Of a stretch of 33,877 nucleotides of DNA, positions 7,490 to 15,220 are shown piece after piece. Numbering within the stretch: the first letter of the stretch is position 1; the number at the start of each line of letters is the position of its first letter. Made by a program: the position numbers and the translations under genes. The DNA is from Candidatus Thalassarchaeum sp. (GTDB taxonomy: Archaea; Thermoplasmatota; Poseidoniia; Poseidoniales; Thalassarchaeaceae), in the NCBI GenBank assembly GCA_030748335.1, contig JASMMD010000016.1:1-33877 (forward strand), in the 5' to 3' direction. The notes under the pieces are model-generated. The model was given only the letters and a program-made list of their open reading frames with translations, searched no databases and had not been told where the DNA came from.

Positions 7490-8181
7490 GACTCAGCCCC
7501 CGGGATATCAGACTCTGAGCCGACGACGAACACGTAGTCGGCAATGGTTTGGAAGTCGTCGAACTGGACCTCGTTCGCCTTGGACGAGCGCTTTACATCG
7601 TGCTCGCGGACTGTTGCCGTCTCGCCGATGTGACTGCCACCGGTCAGGTAGGCCAAGGCGCCTTCTGCAAACGGCAGATGAGATGTTATCGCCTGCTCGG
7701 GTAGGGAGATTACGACGCTGTCACCGCTCTTGTAGGCTGAGGCGTCTTCCATCAGCAGGTTCCTGCCATCATGCAGGTGCAGTTGCGTCTTAGCGCCGCG
7801 AATCGTCGTCTTGCCGGTGACGCGGCACAGCTTGCTGCTCGCTGCGCTCGCTGGAATCGGTCGGTAGCGGAGCTTGCCGTTGATATCAAGCACGCAGCGA
7901 TAGTTGCTCTGGCCCACCGTCAGGACGTCCATCAGCCCAACCCCGCGGCCGTCGTCGGTCTCTATTCGTCCGTCGACCATGACCTGTCGGGAGTGCAAAA
8001 TTCGCTTGGCCTCGCGGCGAGTGTGGGCGACACCGAGGATGTCGCGCAGAACCAGTGCCATGGGCATGCAGTTCTCGATGGAGTGACCACCGGGATTGGG
8101 CTTCTGGACCCATATCGAGGACTTGCGAGGAAGGGGCCAGCTGCGTGGCATAACTAGGCGCTTGATGTGGCTCCTACTCAT
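7486..8181 (-). CDS. rps4e: Small ribosomal subunit protein eS4
   Basis: 231 aa from the ATG at 8181; the tracked start 8190 is a GTG nine bases earlier. GGGGGTG lies 6 nt ahead of the ATG. The N-terminal HIKRLVMPRSWPLPRK block, an S4 RNA-binding domain (HTRREAKRILHSRQVMVDGR), a central domain and a C-terminal KOW-like segment (GGSHIGETATVREHD) follow in the family order. Archaeal/eukaryotic-specific; placed between uL24 and uL5 as usual. Confidence 0.95.
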   Translation of the reverse strand: MSRSHIKRLVMPRSWPLPRKSSIWVQKPNPGGHSIENCMPMALVLRDILGVAHTRREAKRILHSRQVMVDGRIETDDGRGVGLMDVLTVGQSNYRCVLDINGKLRYRPIPASAASSKLCRVTGKTTIRGAKTQLHLHDGRNLLMEDASAYKSGDSVVISLPEQAITSHLPFAEGALAYLTGGSHIGETATVREHDVKRSSKANEVQFDDFQTIADYVFVVGSESDIPGAES

Positions 8182-8611
8182 CGGCGGCACCCCCTGACCT
8201 CTCCATTAGCCTCTTGATTCTGAGAGGGTCACCCTCAAACAGTGCTGTGACGACGAGGTTTGATGGCCTGATGGGGACTCCTTCCTCCTTGCCGTCAGCG
8301 GTCGAGGAGGTGATTCCGTCGACGAAGATCATCCCTCTCTCTGTATCGACGCTGGCCACCTTGGCCTTGATTCCGGCTCGGCCCCTAGATTGACCTAGGC
8401 GCTTACCTCGAGAGTCTGCCTTGACGCTGTTTGGGTTGCTGAAGTCACCACGCAGGACCTCTACTTCGTCGCCCGCTCGCACGGTGACGGTCCTGATTCC
8501 CTGCAGTTCTGAGTCGTCAGACAGCAGTCGGGCGCGTATCCGCTTGCGCTTGACGTGCAAGGCCGCCTTGCCACTGGTCCGACGCTGCTTACTCGGATGC
8601 TTGCTTACCAT
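8174..8611 (-). CDS. rpl24: Large ribosomal subunit protein uL24
   Basis: 145 aa from the ATG at 8611. Upstream GTG and ATG codons (8620, 8617) lie within or against the GAGGTGAT Shine-Dalgarno, which is ideally spaced 4 nt from 8611. The N-terminal SKHPSKQRRTSGKAALHVKR segment and the KOW motif around RAGDEVEVLRGDF identify uL24. The last codons overlap the eS4 start. Confidence 0.94.
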   Translation of the reverse strand: MVSKHPSKQRRTSGKAALHVKRKRIRARLLSDDSELQGIRTVTVRAGDEVEVLRGDFSNPNSVKADSRGKRLGQSRGRAGIKAKVASVDTERGMIFVDGITSSTADGKEEGVPIRPSNLVVTALFEGDPLRIKRLMERSGGAADE

Positions 8612-8621
8612 ACTCATCACC

Positions 8622-9020
8622 TCACACTATCTGCTTAGCAGTGGCGGCTATGCGCGGCCACCGCTCCGCTGCCTCTCGGCTCACAGGGCCCTTGATGTCG
8701 GAGCCCTGAACCTCGCCACGTCTGTTCGTAATTACGCAGGCGTTGTCTTCGAATTGGACCCATGTCCCATCAACGCGCCTGAATGGACGCGCCTGTCGGA
8801 CTATGACGGCGTCGAATATCTGTCGGCGCGTCTCGGGCGTCCCGCGATTCACGGTCACGCGAATCATGTCACCCACTCCAGCCGAGGGATAACGTCGCGC
8901 TACGCCTCCCTTGTTCAGAACGGTGATCAGCTGCACCACCTTGGCACCGGTATTGTCTACACAGTCGAGCTTTGCCTGCGACGGCAGGCCGGCGGTGACA
9001 CGTCCGGCTATTCCCTTCAT
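8622..9020 (-). CDS. rpl14: Large ribosomal subunit protein uL14
   Basis: 132 aa, normal archaeal length. The beta-barrel core is clear: LDCVDNTGAKVVQLITVLN, GDMIRVTVNRGTPE, VRQARPFRRVDGTWVQFEDN and the end GPVSREAAERWPRIA. One of the best conserved proteins in the window. The start overlaps the uS17 stop by 4 nt. Confidence 0.97.
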   Translation of the reverse strand: MKGIAGRVTAGLPSQAKLDCVDNTGAKVVQLITVLNKGGVARRYPSAGVGDMIRVTVNRGTPETRRQIFDAVIVRQARPFRRVDGTWVQFEDNACVITNRRGEVQGSDIKGPVSREAAERWPRIAATAKQIV

Positions 9021-9349
9021 TGCTTGGCCTCCTTCTCTATGACGCAGAACTTCACCGTCTTCGACAGCGGCCTACACTCCATGATGCGGACTCTGTCACC
9101 ATGGCTGACGCCGCCTATGCACGAAGGTAGGTGTGCAGCGTAGCGCCGCGTGCGCTTCTCGTAGCGTTCGTACTTCTGCATGTAGCGCGTAGTCTCCCTT
9201 TCGACCACTATCGAGTCGGTCATGCCGTGCGAAGATACGGTTCCCTCAATGATCTGGCCGCGCACCTTGAGGCTACCGTAGAACGGGCAGTTGTCACTGC
9301 CGTCCCACTCTCCCTCAGGAGATCTTACGTCGACGCCTATGTCTCTCAT
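9017..9349 (-). CDS. rps17: Small ribosomal subunit protein uS17
   Basis: 110 aa OB-fold protein. It starts RDIGVDVRSPEGE and has the archaeal CPFYGSLKVRGQIIEGTV strand, the basic loop YEKRTRRYAAHLPSCI and GDRVRIMECRPLSKTVKF. It begins one base after the RNase P p29 stop and overlaps uL14. Confidence 0.96.
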   Translation of the reverse strand: MRDIGVDVRSPEGEWDGSDNCPFYGSLKVRGQIIEGTVSSHGMTDSIVVERETTRYMQKYERYEKRTRRYAAHLPSCIGGVSHGDRVRIMECRPLSKTVKFCVIEKEAKQ

Positions 9350-9350
9350 C

Positions 9351-9608
9351 TCAGCGCCTCCCGTACCTGCGGTTAATCCGATCCTCGGGGCGCTGGGTGA
9401 CGACTGAGCCGTCGATTACCTCCCCCGAGTCGATTGTGAACTTGATGACGTTTTTCGCCAGTCTGACGCGACCGCTGTCGGTCAGGATGCGAATGGTCCT
9501 GCGTGTCTCGTCTAGGACGGTGCCGCTCAGACCGACCAGCGTCGGGTCTAGTGAGTCGACCACGGTGATCGTTCTCGACAGCCAGGGCAGGTGCATGACT
9601 TCACCCAT
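9351..9608 (-). CDS. rnp1: RNase P protein component 1 (Rpp29/Pop4 family)
   Basis: 85 aa Sm-like beta-barrel subunit of archaeal RNase P, which matures tRNA 5' ends. Recognised by the family pattern of LVGLSGTVLDETRRTIRI followed by VRLAKNVIKFTI, and by its stereotyped archaeal location between the SUI1 and uS17 genes. The ATG follows the SUI1 stop codon directly, so expression is tied to the ribosomal operon. Confidence 0.93.
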   Translation of the reverse strand: MGEVMHLPWLSRTITVVDSLDPTLVGLSGTVLDETRRTIRILTDSGRVRLAKNVIKFTIDSGEVIDGSVVTQRPEDRINRRYGRR

Positions 9609-9908
9609 CTATCGCACCTCCACCTGGTAGCCGTTCTGCTCGAGTACCTTCGCGGCTCTCTTCTTGTGATCGCCCTGCAGCTCGATGGTCCGTCCCTTGA
9701 CCGTGCCGCCACTGGCGCAGGCCCCCTTGAGAATCTTGGCGAGTTGGCCTAGGTCGATAGCGGTGTCCTCAATCCCCTCAACGATGGTTACCATTTTCCC
9801 GTACCTCCTCCTTACTACTGAGATTGTCGCCTTCTGCTGTTCCTTTGCTATCTCTTGGCATATGCACAGTTCGTCCGGTAGTCCACACAGGTTGCATATC
9901 CCAGCCAT
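9609..9908 (-). CDS. SUI1/eIF1-family translation initiation factor
   Basis: 99 aa. The C-terminal eIF1 fold is seen in YGKMVTIVEGIEDTAIDLGQ, the LKGACASGGTVKGRTIELQG core and the final helix plus QVEVR strand. The N-terminus has four cysteines (C5, C8, C15, C17), which could bind a metal. Archaeal aIF1 helps the small subunit choose the start codon. Embedded between uL29 and the RNase P gene, the normal archaeal position. Confidence 0.94.
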   Translation of the reverse strand: MAGICNLCGLPDELCICQEIAKEQQKATISVVRRRYGKMVTIVEGIEDTAIDLGQLAKILKGACASGGTVKGRTIELQGDHKKRAAKVLEQNGYQVEVR

Positions 9909-9912
9909 CTAC

Positions 9913-10116
9913 CTACTCCCTCTCCTGCTTGTTGATGTTGGTGAGCAGCCTCGCAATGCTCCTGCGTGTCTGCTTATACTCTCCTGAGTTCGATGCCGAG
10001 CCTCCCAGTGCCTGCTGGGCTCGTAGTTGCAGGAGCTCCTCTCGGAGCTCCTCAAGCGCGTCCTGACGCTGCTCGGGGCTCATCGTCTCGATGTCCCTCG
10101 ACTTCACGTGCGTCAT
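9913..10116 (-). CDS. rpl29: Large ribosomal subunit protein uL29
   Basis: 67 aa two-helix protein near the peptide exit tunnel. The LEELREELLQLRAQQALGG helix, the GEYKQTRRSIARLLTNIN helix and the size are typical. The ATG follows the uS3 TGA with no gap, and the purine-rich end of uS3 (GGAGGAGGAG) serves as its ribosome-binding site. Confidence 0.95.
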   Translation of the reverse strand: MTHVKSRDIETMSPEQRQDALEELREELLQLRAQQALGGSASNSGEYKQTRRSIARLLTNINKQERE

Positions 10117-10890
10117 TCACTCCTCCTCCTTCTGCTCTATTCCGGCCATCATGTCGACGACCGAGTCGACCACGCCCTCGGTATTCTCCTCGGGCTCCTC
10201 GGTCGCAGCGACGAGTTGTTCGGCTTCCTCGTCGGGGGCGTCTATGACTGCGATCTCCGCCAGCGGCGGCAGGCCCGAGTCGGCGCGCTCGGTGATTACT
10301 ATCTCGTGCGGGAGTTTGGCGTCCGGTCGCATTATCTTGACCGTGCAGCCGATTGTGCCCAGTTTCTTGACTGCGGTCGAGAATCCAGTGTCCATGAACT
10401 CAAGTGCGGTCTCGCCGCAGAACTTGATGTGCCCCTGCTGGAACTTCTCGACCCGGTGCCTAGCGCCTGTGATCTTACCACTGAGTACGACTAGGCAGCC
10501 TCTTGCACCTGCGTCCATTATCTGCTGCGCGGTGCCGTGCCCAGCGCGGCGGAAGAACCAGCCGCGCTCGAGTGAGCTGGCTAAGCGACTGGCCATAATC
10601 TGGGCGTTGAGACGGGGTTCGGTGATTTCGTCGACGTCGAGGTGGGGTCGGTCGATATCGAAGTCGTTCTTGAGCCGGTTGCCCAACTCGTGGATGACCT
10701 TCCCCCGACGACCTATCACTCTCCCGACTTGCTCTGCCAGCAGGCTGATCTTGGTGCCTTCCGGGGTACGGGTGAAGGTCAGGCCGCCGAAGCCGGCGCG
10801 CTCGGTCTCCCTCAGCAGGAACTCGCGGACAAGCTGGCGCTCGACGTTGCGGTCGATGAGTTTCCTGATGGTACTCTGCTGCTCCGCCAT
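10117..10890 (-). CDS. rps3: Small ribosomal subunit protein uS3
   Basis: 257 aa. The type II KH domain contains VIGRRGKVIHELG, and the C-terminal S3 domain includes GCTVKIMRPDAKLPHEI. The protein lines the mRNA entry channel. The last ~45 residues are acidic (EEPEENTEG...EQKEEE), like the tails of uL15 and uS5. AGGTGA lies ahead of the ATG. Confidence 0.96.
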   Translation of the reverse strand: MAEQQSTIRKLIDRNVERQLVREFLLRETERAGFGGLTFTRTPEGTKISLLAEQVGRVIGRRGKVIHELGNRLKNDFDIDRPHLDVDEITEPRLNAQIMASRLASSLERGWFFRRAGHGTAQQIMDAGARGCLVVLSGKITGARHRVEKFQQGHIKFCGETALEFMDTGFSTAVKKLGTIGCTVKIMRPDAKLPHEIVITERADSGLPPLAEIAVIDAPDEEAEQLVAATEEPEENTEGVVDSVVDMMAGIEQKEEE

Positions 10891-10899
10891 TATGTCACC

Positions 10900-11424
10900 T
10901 CAGAATACGTCCTCTCCCTCTCCGGCGCCGTAGTGCTCGAGGAAGACCTCAAGATTGACCTGGTAGTGATTGCTGGGAGTGGCGCGACCTTGGGCCCTAG
11001 GGCGCCAGTTAGTGGCGACCTGCCCGCGGTGCGCGGCGACGTGCGTGATTGTCATGTCCTCGGCGTCGAGGGTGTCGAAGCGCTGGCGCGCGTTGTCCAT
11101 GGCGCTGTTGATCAGTTTGATGAACTCCTTCGAGGCTTTGTTTGGGTACTTGCCCGGGCCCATCTTGCCCTTGCGGTGGCCCGCCATGGTGTTGCCGCCG
11201 CGGCCCCTGCGGGAGCGGCGAGTGTAGGGGATGGCGCGCTTCTTGGCGATGACGTCCTCGAGGTAGCCAACGGCGTCAGCGGCGTTCATCCCGCGAATCG
11301 CCTTGGCTATGTGGTAGCAGTGCTTGTGATGGCAGTCAATATTGACTGCTCTGGCAGTGACGAGGTTGGAGCCCTCCAGCAACTGAGTGTAACCGGACTG
11401 CGGCTTGCCTGCTCTCCTGCTCAT
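10900..11424 (-). CDS. rpl22: Large ribosomal subunit protein uL22
   Basis: 174 aa from the ATG at 11424, with GAGGTGAG 5 nt upstream; the tracked 11433 is a GTG inside that site. The conserved ARAVNIDCHHKHCYHIAKAI segment and the long beta hairpin reaching into the exit tunnel (RAIPYTRRSRRGRGGNT) are clear. Longer than bacterial uL22, as usual in archaea. Confidence 0.95.
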   Translation of the reverse strand: MSRRAGKPQSGYTQLLEGSNLVTARAVNIDCHHKHCYHIAKAIRGMNAADAVGYLEDVIAKKRAIPYTRRSRRGRGGNTMAGHRKGKMGPGKYPNKASKEFIKLINSAMDNARQRFDTLDAEDMTITHVAAHRGQVATNWRPRAQGRATPSNHYQVNLEVFLEHYGAGEGEDVF

Positions 11425-11434
11425 TCTTCTCACC

Positions 11435-11935
11435 TCACTTCAGTGCCACGTGCTGTGACGAACGGGTCGCTCCAACGCCCGGACCGGTGTGCGTGACCGA
11501 CTTGCGCGTGTGGGCGAACTCGCCCAGCGCGTGGCCAATCATCTCCGGCACGATATCGACTCTGACGAAGTCCTTGCCGTTGTGGATTCCAACGGTCGTA
11601 CCGACCATCTCGGGCAGGATGTACATGCCGCGGCAGTGGGTCTTGACGGTCTTGCCGTCGTTGGAACGGATGCGCTCTAGGAGCTTGTAGCACTCGAGGC
11701 TGAGGCCGCGTGACAGCGAGCGCTTGGCCCGAGAGGGCATCAGGGTGGCTATGCAGGGCGCCTCGATGTCGTCCTCGGGTGGATATAGGGGCAACTCAAG
11801 GAGCTGCTCCATCGTGTAGCCGCGCCACATGAATTCCTTCTTGCGGCGCTCGGATATCCTTGAGCGTCGCTTGCGGGCTTGGCGCCTCGCCAACTTGGGC
11901 GAGCGGAATACCTTCTTCGATCTTCGACGAGCCAT
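11435..11935 (-). CDS. rps19: Small ribosomal subunit protein uS19
   Basis: 166 aa. The highly conserved HCRGMYILPEMVGTTVGIHN and IPEMIG-type block (VPEMIGHALGEFAHTRKSV) plus the GPGVGATRSS end identify uS19, which contacts 16S rRNA in the head. The N-terminal ~60 residues, starting with a basic ARRRSKKVFRSPKLARRQAR stretch, are a longer extension than in most archaeal uS19. Confidence 0.96.
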   Translation of the reverse strand: MARRRSKKVFRSPKLARRQARKRRSRISERRKKEFMWRGYTMEQLLELPLYPPEDDIEAPCIATLMPSRAKRSLSRGLSLECYKLLERIRSNDGKTVKTHCRGMYILPEMVGTTVGIHNGKDFVRVDIVPEMIGHALGEFAHTRKSVTHTGPGVGATRSSQHVALK

Positions 11936-11936
11936 T

Positions 11937-12662
11937 CTAATCAGTCTCCTGCTCCCTCACCCTTCCGCGTCCAGTCCGGCGCGGCGCGATGTTGCCGACC
12001 TTCTTGCCCGGCGGGGCGTTGCGACTCACCGAACTCGGGCCGTGGACGGCCTGGTGGTTACCTCCGCCATGCGGGTGGTCAACCGGGTTCATCGCCACGC
12101 CGCTGACAGTGGGGTATAGCTTGCCGCGGGCCTTGGCCCGATAGTGAGCTGCGCCGGCCTTCATCAGGGGCTTCTCAGAACGGCCGTGGCCGGACAAGAC
12201 GCCAATAGTGGCTCGGCAGTTCGCCGGCAGATCCTTGACGCGACCGCTCGGCAGGCGGACACGAGCCCTGTCGTCCATCCTGGCCTCCAGAGTCGCAGAG
12301 TTCCCACCGGAGCGGGCGAACTTACCTCCGTCACCGGGGCGCGCCTCGACGTTGCATATCGGGGTCCCCTCGGGTATCTCGGAGAGCTTGGTGACGTTGC
12401 CCGGCCTCAGGGACACGTTGTCACCGAATGACAGGCTTTGGCCTATCGATATGCCCTCGGGCGCGGCTATGTGTCCGACGCTACCGTCGTCGAACTTGAT
12501 CTTGGCTAGAGGGGCTGTGTGTACCGGGCTGTGTACGAGGTCGACCACCACGCCGATCTGGTCGTAGACCCGGGGGATCCTGTTCGAGGCCGGGAAGCGG
12601 TGGCTCGAAACCCTGTTCTTGGGGCTTGAGCCGCGACGTTGTGATCGTGTGCGCTTACCCAT
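11937..12662 (-). CDS. rpl2: Large ribosomal subunit protein uL2
   Basis: 241 aa, archaeal length. The conserved C-terminal motif NPVDHPHGGGNHQ carries the histidine implicated in peptidyl-transferase centre architecture. The SH3-like barrel (PEGISIGQSLSFGDNVSLRP) precedes it. GAGGTGAG is the ribosome-binding site. Starts 12 nt after uL23. Confidence 0.97.
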   Translation of the reverse strand: MGKRTRSQRRGSSPKNRVSSHRFPASNRIPRVYDQIGVVVDLVHSPVHTAPLAKIKFDDGSVGHIAAPEGISIGQSLSFGDNVSLRPGNVTKLSEIPEGTPICNVEARPGDGGKFARSGGNSATLEARMDDRARVRLPSGRVKDLPANCRATIGVLSGHGRSEKPLMKAGAAHYRAKARGKLYPTVSGVAMNPVDHPHGGGNHQAVHGPSSVSRNAPPGKKVGNIAPRRTGRGRVREQETD

Positions 12663-12674
12663 ACTCTCACCTCA

Positions 12675-12965
12675 TCAGAACGCGCCCAGCTTGAGCGCGG
12701 CCTCCTCTGCATCGTAGCCCTCGGCAAGGCGCACACTGGCGTGCTTGCCGGTGATCGTGAATCTGGTGTTCACCTTGTCCACCTTGACGTCGAACATCTG
12801 CTCGACGGCTTCTCGGATTTGCGGCTTCGTCGCTTCCTTCCGGACGATGAACTCGATACGGTTGTTGTTTTCCTTGTAGCCGCCGTCCTCGTCTGCGACA
12901 CGGCGCGCCTCGAGAGTCTTCTCGGTAATCCAAGGCATGATGATTATGTCATACGGATCGGTCAT
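12675..12965 (-). CDS. rpl23: Large ribosomal subunit protein uL23
   Basis: 96 aa from the ATG at 12965; the tracked start 13004 would lie within uL4. GGAGTGAT is found 5 nt upstream, and the uL4 stop is 5 nt away. The core (IIMPWITEKTLEARR, EFIVRKEATKPQIREAVEQM, TRFTITGKHASVRL) is typical, as is the ending LKLGAF. uL23 forms the docking site at the exit tunnel for SRP and the Sec translocon. Confidence 0.95.
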   Translation of the reverse strand: MTDPYDIIIMPWITEKTLEARRVADEDGGYKENNNRIEFIVRKEATKPQIREAVEQMFDVKVDKVNTRFTITGKHASVRLAEGYDAEEAALKLGAF

Positions 12966-12970
12966 CGAAA

Positions 12971-13849
12971 TCACTCCAGCTCCTCTATCGAGGCCTTGGT
13001 CCACACTGTCAAGCGGCCGGCATCACCGCCGGGGGCGAGATCCTCGGCGGATAGGTCCCTAGCGGCGACCACGTCGACACCGGGGACGTTTCTTGCGGCC
13101 TTGTGGAGACCGTCCTTGTTGGATACGACGAGAAGGATACTCTTGGGAGTCCTGTAGCGGCGGCCGCGCATCTTACCCTTGCCCGCGCGGATGTTTCTGC
13201 CGCTCTTGGCCCTCTCTAGATCGGCACCTAGGCCGAGTCCCTCCATCATGGCGAGGAACTTGCGAGTGGAGTACTGCAGAGGGAGGGACTCGATGTCGTA
13301 CTTCTCCTCCGAGTCGTCGCGCGACTCAACATAGCCATCGACGATGATGGGGAATCGTACGCCGTCTTCGAATCGGTGGCCGCGCGCGGCCACGGTCCCG
13401 GCGTCAGCGGTTGCTGCGATGGCGGAGTCGCGGGCCATGCGGCGTTGCTTCGAGTTGGCCTTCTGCGACCAGTCCTTGGCGACCAACGGACCGTGCGCCC
13501 TGCGACCGCCGCGAGTATGTGGGTTCTGAGCTCCTGTGCGCTGGCCGGTCTTGCGCATAATCCTCGACACACCACGCCCCTTGCCCCACCACTCGACGGA
13601 ATGTTTCATGCCGGGCTGCGGGGCCCTCTTGCCGTCATGCTCGCGGTGGCCGTAAGGCTGCCTGCGATTGGCCCGGGAAGCCAGTACTGCTGAGCGGATC
13701 AAGTCCTCGCGGACATCGGAGGAGAATGCTGCTGGCAGAGTGATGTTCTTGCCATCGCTCGCCTCGACGAAATAGTACTCGGCTAGAAGCCCGGCGTCGA
13801 GCTCATCCTGCTCTACTGAATTGACCAGATTGTACGCCTTCGTCTTCAC
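12971..13849 (-). CDS. rpl4: Large ribosomal subunit protein uL4
   Basis: 292 aa, archaeal/eukaryotic type. The extended tunnel loop is visible (KGRGVSRIMRKTGQRTGAQN, then RGGRRAHGP), followed by the globular fold with SILLVVSNKDGLHKAARNVP. In bacteria uL4 represses its own operon by binding the leader RNA; whether anything like that happens here is unknown, but the uL3 leader upstream is strikingly structured. Confidence 0.96.
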   Translation of the reverse strand: MKTKAYNLVNSVEQDELDAGLLAEYYFVEASDGKNITLPAAFSSDVREDLIRSAVLASRANRRQPYGHREHDGKRAPQPGMKHSVEWWGKGRGVSRIMRKTGQRTGAQNPHTRGGRRAHGPLVAKDWSQKANSKQRRMARDSAIAATADAGTVAARGHRFEDGVRFPIIVDGYVESRDDSEEKYDIESLPLQYSTRKFLAMMEGLGLGADLERAKSGRNIRAGKGKMRGRRYRTPKSILLVVSNKDGLHKAARNVPGVDVVAARDLSAEDLAPGGDAGRLTVWTKASIEELE

Positions 13850-13853
13850 GGTA

Positions 13854-14930
13854 TCACGCTCCCTGCTTGCTCGAGGTGCTCACGTAGGTGATGTCGACCT
13901 CGGGTTTGGCCACCCTAGGGCGGATGGCATCCCGGAACCTCAGCATCCGCTTGGAGGGACCGGGCAGACTGCCCTGGATTAGCATGTATGGATTGGTCAC
14001 CTCGCCGTAGTTGAGGAAGCCGCCAGCGGGGGTTATGTCAGACTCCCCTGGGTCGGAGATTCTCAGGATGCGTTTATTCAGCTCGGTTCGGTTGTGGTAG
14101 CCGACTTGGCCAGCCTGACGGATGGTCTTGCGGACGTAGCGGGTGCCGAAATCACCCATGTTTCCACCTTGTCGTCTTCGCTTGCTGTTCTTGTGAGAGA
14201 GGAGTTTGATACCCCACCTCTTGATTGAACCCTGCCAGCCCTTGCCCTTGGTCACACCTGCAACATCGATCTCCTGACCGGTCTGGTAGACGTCATCCAG
14301 CGTGATGGCCCCACCCAACCTCTCCTCGGCCCAGTCCAGCTTGGCGGCGTTGTCACCTCCAGCCAGTGCGACCTCCATGATCTCGGGGGTCTTGCTGGAG
14401 ACACTCTTGACGAGGGCAGGTTGTGTGGAAACTATCAGGCGGACCTCACAGAGGTCTGCCTCACGCAGGGCCTTCAGGGCCTCCTCAGGAGAACTATCCC
14501 CTCTGACTGGGATGCGGCCAGCGCGCTTGGAGGGTTTACGGCCCTCCTCTGCGTCGCGCTCGCCTCGACTCTGGTTGGCCAAGCGGGGCATCAGGCCCTC
14601 GGGGCCGCCGTCAGAGTCGTGCCAGGCCTCGCCTGCAGTCTGCATCCCGTAGGGAGTCATGCGGTAGCCGCGCACGGCTAGGACGCTCATCGGAGGGGCC
14701 TCGACGACGGTGACGGCCTTGCGAACCTCTTGCTGGGCCGAAGGTGAGTGAGGGTTGTTGTCGCGAATTAGGATGTGGGTCATGCCGGCCTTCCAGCCGG
14801 CGAATCCCTGAACCCTGACCTCGGAGGAGTCCGACTCAGGCCAGGAGCTGATTCTACTGAACTGTCGGTTCGCCCTCTTGCGAGGGCTATAGCCCATGCT
14901 ACCACGGCGGGGTTTGCTGCGGTCTGCCAT
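13854..14930 (-). CDS. rpl3: Large ribosomal subunit protein uL3
   Basis: 358 aa from the ATG at 14930 (MADRSKPRRGSMGYSPRKRA), the normal archaeal start; the tracked start 14975 adds an unconserved leader. GGAGG lies 7 nt before the ATG. The core is clear: GFAGWKAGMTHILIRDN and KGKGWQGSIKRWGIKLLSHK with the RRQGGNMGDFGTRYV loop that reaches the peptidyl-transferase centre. First gene of the operon, so its translation start is a natural control point; the leader can hide this Shine-Dalgarno (see separate feature). Confidence 0.95.
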   Translation of the reverse strand: MADRSKPRRGSMGYSPRKRANRQFSRISSWPESDSSEVRVQGFAGWKAGMTHILIRDNNPHSPSAQQEVRKAVTVVEAPPMSVLAVRGYRMTPYGMQTAGEAWHDSDGGPEGLMPRLANQSRGERDAEEGRKPSKRAGRIPVRGDSSPEEALKALREADLCEVRLIVSTQPALVKSVSSKTPEIMEVALAGGDNAAKLDWAEERLGGAITLDDVYQTGQEIDVAGVTKGKGWQGSIKRWGIKLLSHKNSKRRRQGGNMGDFGTRYVRKTIRQAGQVGYHNRTELNKRILRISDPGESDITPAGGFLNYGEVTNPYMLIQGSLPGPSKRMLRFRDAIRPRVAKPEVDITYVSTSSKQGA

Positions 14931-14933
14931 ACT

Positions 14934-15084
14934 GGTTCCTCCGGGCGTTACCGGCATCGGGCCGCAAAACGGCACTCCACCGGGCCCACTGCGTCAAGGA
15001 GGAACCGTGACACCGGGCCCGGGCCGCGAGTGCGGCCGGGGCGTGAAGGGTGCTTCAGCAGTGCCTATTGGTGTCTGGTTCCTC
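14934..15084 (-). promoter_or_regulatory. uL3 operon leader with alternative hairpins around the Shine-Dalgarno
   Basis: In minus-strand RNA the segment GGTTCCTCC (15006-14998) is perfectly complementary to the uL3 Shine-Dalgarno region GGAGGAACC (14942-14934). It is also complementary over 8 bases to an upstream copy GAGGAACC (15084-15077). That upstream stem continues as GACACC/GGTGTC (15075-15070 with 15014-15009), giving 14 pairs with one small internal loop. Inside lies a third hairpin GGCCGC-ACTC-GCGGCC (15037-15022). The two outer pairings exclude each other. Seen: the complementarity. Inferred: translational or autogenous control. Confidence 0.6.
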
Positions 15085-15110
15085 ACGTAGTGAGCGGCCT
15101 TCCGACAAAC

Positions 15111-15137
15111 ATACCCTATTTGAACGAATCGGGGTAT
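15111..15137 (-). promoter_or_regulatory. Ribosomal operon promoter, TATA box within an inverted repeat
   Basis: TTCAAATA on the minus strand (15124-15117) is a good archaeal TATA-like box. It would place transcription start near 15093, about ten bases upstream of the first arm of the leader hairpin. The box is flanked by ATACCC (15111-15116) and GGGTAT (15132-15137), a 6-bp inverted repeat that could bind a dimeric regulator or be coincidental. No start site was mapped. Confidence 0.45.
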
Positions 15138-15146
15138 GACCCGCAC

Positions 15147-15196
15147 CACCCCTACGGGGTGTAAGTGGAATCCCGGACTTGTGCAACGATTTAGAA
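15147..15196 (+). promoter_or_regulatory. Helicase promoter and upstream hairpin
   Basis: ATTTAGAA (15189-15196) is a TATA-like box about 27 nt before the helicase ATG, so the transcript may be leaderless or nearly so. A hairpin CACCCC-TAC-GGGGTG (15147-15161) lies just upstream, in the region shared with the divergent ribosomal operon. Confidence 0.35.
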
Positions 15197-15220
15197 CCCT
15201 GACTCCCAAGGTGTGGGCCC

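Noticed and set aside
10642-11496. Plus-strand 284-aa ORF opposite uS3/uL22
   Set aside because: Shadow of two conserved ribosomal genes; no family resemblance. The same holds for other long opposite-strand ORFs such as 8421-9143, 10091-10933 and 28165-28947.
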